Shown here: positions 6,385 to 11,155 of the stretch, in pieces | Layout of the letters: every line of letters starts with the position of its first letter | Position numbering within the stretch: the first letter of the stretch is position 1 | Program-made: the position numbers and the translations under genes | NCBI GenBank assembly: GCA_030744095.1 | Contig: JASLRF010000128.1 | Coordinates: forward strand, 1-11,155 | Reading direction: 5' to 3' | Length of the DNA: 11,155 bases | From: Pirellulaceae bacterium | Lineage (GTDB): Bacteria; Planctomycetota; Planctomycetia; Pirellulales; Pirellulaceae | Notes under the pieces: model-generated | The model's database searches: none | Told to the model about the DNA's origin: nothing | What the model saw: the letters and a program-made list of their open reading frames with translations, nothing else

Positions 6385-9300
6385 TTACCGGTTGAACAAA
6401 AAAGCCGGGCTGTTAATCAGTGCCCAGGCGACGTCCTGGGCGGCTGTCAGCCGCGGTTTCTTCAGTAGTGTTTCACTCAACTTAGCGTCCGCTCGCAGCT
6501 GCGCCAGCTTCAAATCGACGGGCAGTGGTTTACCGACTTCGGCCAGCTTGTCGCGTAATTGCTTCAGCTTCGGATCCACCGCGCGGGGCTGCTTTGCTTT
6601 GGCCAACGCGTTTTGCAACTTTTTCAATTCGCCGTCTACGCCGCGATAGTATGCGAGTAAATCGGCTTTCTGTTTGTCATCGCGCTGGTCGGCCGCGACG
6701 GCCAAGATGTCAGTCACGGTCTTTGGTAGACCCTCCAGCAGAATCGGCCCGGTCGAAGTGGTCACGGACAATCGGAACCGGCCAAGTGAATGTTGACCGC
6801 TGCTGAACTGCTGGTGCAACAGGAATGTCAGGATCGTACCGCCGTCGTAGCCCACATCTTGCTTCAACTCGAAAGATGCCAGGTGATTGACGCCGAACTT
6901 CGGGGAGATTGCCCACCCGTTTGCTGTCGATGCCATGTTGCCGTCGATTGCAGTTGCGACGTTGTAGACGTCCTGACTGAAGTCGGCTTGAGCGTTTTCC
7001 AAACCGATCTTAGTAGCTTTGCCGGGATCGGACTTGGGCGCGGCAGACAACTCGAATTCGGTTAACACGAAGTTACCATCCGGGGCACGGCCCGGTCCCT
7101 TCTTCGGTTGCCGGTCGTCCGCCAACGCCTCCAGACGCACGGCCGCAATGCCTGTCAGTTCGGTGTTGGCCACGACCGTGTATGTCCCCAGACCATTCGA
7201 GCTTGTGGCGGCGACGGAGAGGTCCTCTTGTTTGGTGAGCGTCGTTGCACTTGTGGAGGAAACCTCCGACGGATCTAACGGCGTCCAAATAGTGCCTTTG
7301 CTTTCTTTGGCTTCCCAGGCCGCAAGTCGATCGTTCACCGTCACTTCGTATTCCTGCAAGGCAGCATCAGCTTGGACGATTGCTTCCTCGTGTTGCTTGT
7401 CGAGCTCAGCCTCGCGCGACGCAATCTCTGTCTCGTAAGCTGTGAGTGCCGTCTTTGCGGCGGAGATCTCTGCTTGCCGCTTCTTTTCCTGTTCGGCGAT
7501 CATAGGGGCGAGACTCTGTTCGTGTTCGTGCATGGTCGCGACAAGCTGAGCGTGCTCGGCCGGCAGGGTGCGCATCATCTCCAGTGCCGCATTGATCTCC
7601 CCCTGATTCGCTGGACGATTGAGAATTCGCATGAACAGTTCGCCGATCAACTTCGTTTCGTCCTTTTCCGTGTCGACCAACTTGGCGATGTCGCCTTTCG
7701 GGTCAATGATCGCGTTGTCGACTGTCGATCCGGCGGCCAACGCCATCACAGGGCCGAATTGCATACCAGTAGGCCGTTCGCATTCACACGCACTCTCGCG
7801 CGGCGGCCGACCGAGCTTGGCCAGGAAGCCGCTCGGTTCCTTGAAGCCCACGTCGACCAACGCAGCCGCTCGCGTCCCGGGTTTAACGCCCGGGAACTTC
7901 GAGATAGATCCCGTCACTTTATGCAAAGCGTCGTACAGCACTTCAGCCGACAGGCGACGAGCCTTCGCGTGCGAGTAGTTGATCGTGTCGTCTTCGTTCC
8001 AACGGTTCGTCTTGATCGACATTTGATACGTGCGCGACTTGCAGATTGTACGGACCAGATGTTGGACATCGAAGCCACCATCAACGAACTCGTCGGTTAG
8101 ACGGGCAAGTAGTTCCGGATTCGTCGGCGGGTTGCCGGCACGAATATCGTCAAGCGGCTCGATCAGGCCCTGTCCCAGCAAATATCCCCACATTCGGTTG
8201 ACGTAGCTGCGGGCGAAATACGCATTGCCAGGCGAGATCATCCAGCGTGCAATGTGCTCGCGGCGGCTGGCGTTCGGCGCGGCGACGTAGTGGCTCTCGA
8301 AGGGGAGTTTGGGCGGAGTGACGGCGCCCGTCTCGTCGTGCAGCACCTCGCCTTCGGTCTTCTCGAAGACGACCTCGTAGAGTGGCTTGCCCGCCTCGAC
8401 GGCCGTTCTGCCAATCTCCTTCTTGCCGCTTGCCGGGTCCTTCTTCAGCCCGAATTGGGCGAAGTAAGCAGCCGTTTCCCAGTATTGGTTTTGCACCCAC
8501 CCTTCAAACGGATGGTCGTGGCACTTATTGCAACTGAACCGAACACCGAGAAACAGATGCGTCGAGTTCTCCATCGTGTCTTCTGGCGTGCGGTGGATCT
8601 TGTAATACGATGCCGCCGGGTTGTCCTTATTCGATCCACTCGCCGAAAGGATCATGTAGGCAAACTGATCGTATGGCGTGTTGGACGCGACCTGGTCGCG
8701 AATCCACTTGCGGAATGCCGTTGCTCCCTCGACTGCCAGGTACTTGCGGTTGACCTGAAGCAGATCCGCCCACTTGTTCGTCCAATGTTCGACGTAGTCA
8801 TCGCTGCCGACGAGTTGGTCGATCAGTTCATCGCGCTTGACCTTCGTGTCACGCGTGTCTGCCAGGAAGGCGCGCACGTCGTCGGCCGTTGGTGGCAGGC
8901 CGATCAAGTCGAGATACGTGCGCCGCAGGAATTCAGCATCGGTACATAATTCGGAGGGCATCGTCTTGGTGCGGCGAAGTTTTGTGGCGACCAGTTCGTC
9001 AATGAAGTTGTTCGCCGGAGTCTCCTTCCAGGCGAAACCGGCCCGGTCGCCCATGATCGTCAGCGTCGAGGCGGCATATTTCCCCTCGAACCGCGCCAGG
9101 ATGGGCGATTCCCCGCGGCGCTGCGCCGTGACCAGACCGGAGGAATCGGCTGTGGCCACTTCAATGTTGCCGCTCGATATATGGGCTTCGGACGTGACAT
9201 CGCGAATCTCGCCGTCGGTGTACATGGCCAAGACCCGGAACTGTTGCTTTGCGTCGGGGCGTTGCAGAATACGGTCCTTGGGGAAGATCTCGATACTCGC

Positions 9301-11155
9301 AACGCGCGGCGCATTCACATCAATTTTCGCGCCGTCGCCAATCCATTTGCGGATGATTTTGTGATACGGACTGCCAGGGACAATAACTTGCCCACCCTGA
9401 TGCGGAACACGTGTGGTTGCCTTCAACAGCATGAGACTGTTCTCCGGCGATGCCAGGTTAATTCTGCGGGAAGCCAATTCGTCGATGTAGGCCCGCACTT
9501 CAAAGATCGGATCGTTGCCCCGCATGGAAGTCTTCAATCCGCCTTTGCCCTTCTTCGATCCATGGCACGTTCCGGCGTTGCAGCCCGCCTTCCCAAAGAC
9601 CGGATTCACATCGCGAATCAGATCGAGCTTGAAGGCCGGATCGATGCCGGCAACTTCGACGATGGCCGTGGCATTCTTGTCGCCGAGAGAGAATGTCAGG
9701 TCGGTCTGACCGTTCGCCGTGCCACGAAGCAGACCCGTCGGAGAGACGACGGCGATGTCCGCTGATATGGCGACCTTGACCAGCCGCGTGACGTCAATCA
9801 CGTTGCCCGATTCCATCTGCCCGGTCACGATGAACTGAGCGGTGTCGAAGCGTTTGGCGAGCCTGATGTTGGCTGGCTGGACTTCAATCGAAGCAAGTTT
9901 CTCACCTTCAGGCAGGGATTCGCCAGTGGCGGCTTGTTGCGGTTTGGCCGCAGCAACCGGGAGCATATCCGTCTGATCCTGCTTCTGGGCCACCTCCCTC
10001 ATCGAGTCTACCGGCACGGGCACGAATTCCGTGACAATCGAGCCGCTGTCCGCGTCAATCAGGCGCACCATTCCGTCCGAGCCGGCGGCCGCTACAATCT
10101 TGCCGTCCGCACTAAACGCCACCGCAAAGACGCCCGCCTGCGGCAAACTTGTTTCCGCCAGAATCTTGACGCCCTTGGTGTGGTAGTTGGCGATCTTCTC
10201 CTTCTCCTCGGCAGTGCGTTGGGCAACGCGCTTCTGCATGATTGCCAACAGATCCTTGGGCAACTCGCTGTCGAATTCGTAGGCGTAGATCCGCACTTCG
10301 CCCGTTCTGTCGATACAGCTTCCCGCCGCGATCCGTTTGCCGTCGCGGCTGATCGCGACATCGAAGACTCGGCCCTTCAGCGGCGGGAACTTCCGGATCA
10401 GGTTGGCGTCGTCCCCAATCACTCGCTTCGATGTGCGGAAGACGCGGTAGAGCTTCGGTTCGCCATCCGCTCCACCGACTAAAATCTCGTCCTTTGTCGG
10501 ATGCCGATCGACGGCGGCAATGCCACCCTTCAAGGCACCGGGCGTGATCGATGTAACGTTGTCGATGAATCGTTGAGTTGCCATTTCCGTCAGCTTGGCC
10601 GAACGGTCACGGCCGACAGATATGAGATGCGTGCCCTTAGCAGAGAATACCGTGTCGAGCGGCCAGCCGTTGTGCGCTCCCTGGTACAACACTTGCTCGC
10701 CAGTTTCGGCGTCAATCGCTCGTACCGTGTCGTCCGCGCAACCGAACGCGATCAACTTGCCGTCCGGCGACCAACTTGCACCGTAAACCGTGTCATGCGT
10801 CACCGCTAGTGAGAGCGTCAACTCGCGTTTCTCAATGTCCCAGACCTGCACCTCGCCCATGCGAGCTGGCAAGCCGCCAGTTACCGCTAAGCGCTTCCCA
10901 TCCGGGGAGAAGGCGACCGATTCAATTCGCTCCGACACGCCAACCAACCTTGCTACCAAGCCCGAACCATCGGCTTTGTGCAACAGGACTTCGTGGTACC
11001 CCGCGACTGCAAGTAGTTTTCCGTCGGGGGAAAACTCGATCGACGTAACGACCGGGGGCATAGAATAGGCAGGCGGGTGGTCCATGTCGTACTGTTGCTG
11101 CACACCTTTGGGTGTGTCGTCTTTCGCTCCTTGCTCGATCCACCGCTTGATGAGG
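6385..11155 (-). CDS. Giant planctomycete cytochrome-c/WD40/Ig-like/DUF1549/DUF1553 protein, 5' end outside window
   Basis: The gene is 5'-truncated by the window edge. The frame stays open to 11155, and its first visible residues, LIKRWIEQGAKDDTP, match the end of a planctomycete cytochrome-c (PSCyt1) domain, so the GTG at 11103 is internal. Numbering from that GTG, the remaining 1,572 residues hold about seven WD40 blades (15-360), an Ig/BIG2-like domain (404-487), a second cytochrome-like domain (492-597) with CNAGTCH (508-514), a second Ig-like domain (600-685), DUF1549 (about 699-890) with CNKCHDHPF (858-866), and DUF1553 (about 945-1178) with RPPRESACECER (1099-1110). A coiled coil (1183-1268), a beta-rich domain containing GPGRAPDGNFVLTEF (1336-1350) and a Lys-rich helical stretch (1475-1550) precede the DUF1553-type end AWALINSPAFLFNR. 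Haem binding and extracytoplasmic location are expected from the family; function is unknown. It probably shares an operon with DUF1501. Confidence 0.92.
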   Translation of the reverse strand, partial: LIKRWIEQGAKDDTPKGVQQQYDMDHPPAYSMPPVVTSIEFSPDGKLLAVAGYHEVLLHKADGSGLVARLVGVSERIESVAFSPDGKRLAVTGGLPARMGEVQVWDIEKRELTLSLAVTHDTVYGASWSPDGKLIAFGCADDTVRAIDAETGEQVLYQGAHNGWPLDTVFSAKGTHLISVGRDRSAKLTEMATQRFIDNVTSITPGALKGGIAAVDRHPTKDEILVGGADGEPKLYRVFRTSKRVIGDDANLIRKFPPLKGRVFDVAISRDGKRIAAGSCIDRTGEVRIYAYEFDSELPKDLLAIMQKRVAQRTAEEKEKIANYHTKGVKILAETSLPQAGVFAVAFSADGKIVAAAGSDGMVRLIDADSGSIVTEFVPVPVDSMREVAQKQDQTDMLPVAAAKPQQAATGESLPEGEKLASIEVQPANIRLAKRFDTAQFIVTGQMESGNVIDVTRLVKVAISADIAVVSPTGLLRGTANGQTDLTFSLGDKNATAIVEVAGIDPAFKLDLIRDVNPVFGKAGCNAGTCHGSKKGKGGLKTSMRGNDPIFEVRAYIDELASRRINLASPENSLMLLKATTRVPHQGGQVIVPGSPYHKIIRKWIGDGAKIDVNAPRVASIEIFPKDRILQRPDAKQQFRVLAMYTDGEIRDVTSEAHISSGNIEVATADSSGLVTAQRRGESPILARFEGKYAASTLTIMGDRAGFAWKETPANNFIDELVATKLRRTKTMPSELCTDAEFLRRTYLDLIGLPPTADDVRAFLADTRDTKVKRDELIDQLVGSDDYVEHWTNKWADLLQVNRKYLAVEGATAFRKWIRDQVASNTPYDQFAYMILSASGSNKDNPAASYYKIHRTPEDTMENSTHLFLGVRFSCNKCHDHPFEGWVQNQYWETAAYFAQFGLKKDPASGKKEIGRTAVEAGKPLYEVVFEKTEGEVLHDETGAVTPPKLPFESHYVAAPNASRREHIARWMISPGNAYFARSYVNRMWGYLLGQGLIEPLDDIRAGNPPTNPELLARLTDEFVDGGFDVQHLVRTICKSRTYQMSIKTNRWNEDDTINYSHAKARRLSAEVLYDALHKVTGSISKFPGVKPGTRAAALVDVGFKEPSGFLAKLGRPPRESACECERPTGMQFGPVMALAAGSTVDNAIIDPKGDIAKLVDTEKDETKLIGELFMRILNRPANQGEINAALEMMRTLPAEHAQLVATMHEHEQSLAPMIAEQEKKRQAEISAAKTALTAYETEIASREAELDKQHEEAIVQADAALQEYEVTVNDRLAAWEAKESKGTIWTPLDPSEVSSTSATTLTKQEDLSVAATSSNGLGTYTVVANTELTGIAAVRLEALADDRQPKKGPGRAPDGNFVLTEFELSAAPKSDPGKATKIGLENAQADFSQDVYNVATAIDGNMASTANGWAISPKFGVNHLASFELKQDVGYDGGTILTFLLHQQFSSGQHSLGRFRLSVTTSTGPILLEGLPKTVTDILAVAADQRDDKQKADLLAYYRGVDGELKKLQNALAKAKQPRAVDPKLKQLRDKLAEVGKPLPVDLKLAQLRADAKLSETLLKKPRLTAAQDVAWALINSPAFLFNR

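Noticed and set aside
7875..7895. TCCCGGG-TTTAACG-CCCGGGA inverted repeat
   Set aside because: It is inside the DUF1553 coding region and arises from the codons of a P-G-V-K-P-G stretch; there is no sign of a separate function.
7372..8100. Long plus-strand open frames opposite the giant gene (also 8254-8949 and 9934-10482)
   Set aside because: They are antisense to well-supported domains, have Arg/His-rich translations without family features, and lack ribosome binding sites.
11101..11103. GTG at 11103 as the start of the giant gene
   Set aside because: The frame remains open to the window edge and the preceding residues continue a cytochrome-c-domain ending; no ribosome binding site precedes the GTG at a proper distance.
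11116..11130. 15-nt exact match to the left arm of the hairpin at 3380-3394
   Set aside because: It lies inside coding sequence for the GAKDD stretch of the cytochrome domain, and the pairing arm is absent, so it is probably chance.

Overview
The window looks like a chromosomal piece of a planctomycete, probably of the Pirellulales type. The evidence is family content: a DUF1800 protein, a Tat-exported DUF1501 protein, and a giant secreted protein joining cytochrome-c-like, WD40, Ig-like, DUF1549 and DUF1553 domains. These families are strongly expanded in Planctomycetota. A hairpin built on CTTTCGCTCCGCGAAAG also resembles repeats I recall from planctomycete genomes. No rRNA, tRNA, CRISPR array, transposase or phage gene is visible.

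Layout. Positions 1-464 hold no supportable gene but contain a plausible promoter and leader for the first unit. On the + strand, the DUF1800 protein (465-2168) is followed after 43 nt by a polytopic membrane protein with iron-sulfur cysteine motifs (2212-3285). A strong hairpin (3380-3430) lies between this pair and the convergent genes on the - strand. The - strand, read from the right edge, carries the giant PSCyt/WD40/DUF1549/DUF1553 protein (6385-11155, start beyond the window), then DUF1501 (4790-6256), then a small exported protein with two probable beta-rich modules and a helical tail (3458-4474). A 315-nt gap before the last gene holds GC-rich short repeats.

How the genes may work together. 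DUF1549/DUF1553 and DUF1501 proteins are often encoded side by side in planctomycetes, and DUF1800/DUF1501 is another familiar pairing. Here DUF1501 follows the DUF1549/DUF1553 gene, while DUF1800 stands on the other strand beside a membrane Fe-S protein. All five products appear to be exported or membrane-bound. The haem-type motifs in the giant protein and the cysteine clusters in the membrane protein permit, but do not prove, an electron-transfer role at the envelope. The biochemical function of the DUF families remains unknown. The most useful observations are the domain order of the giant protein and its truncation at the window edge, its split DUF1553 domain, the DUF1800/Fe-S membrane protein pair, and the intergenic hairpin.
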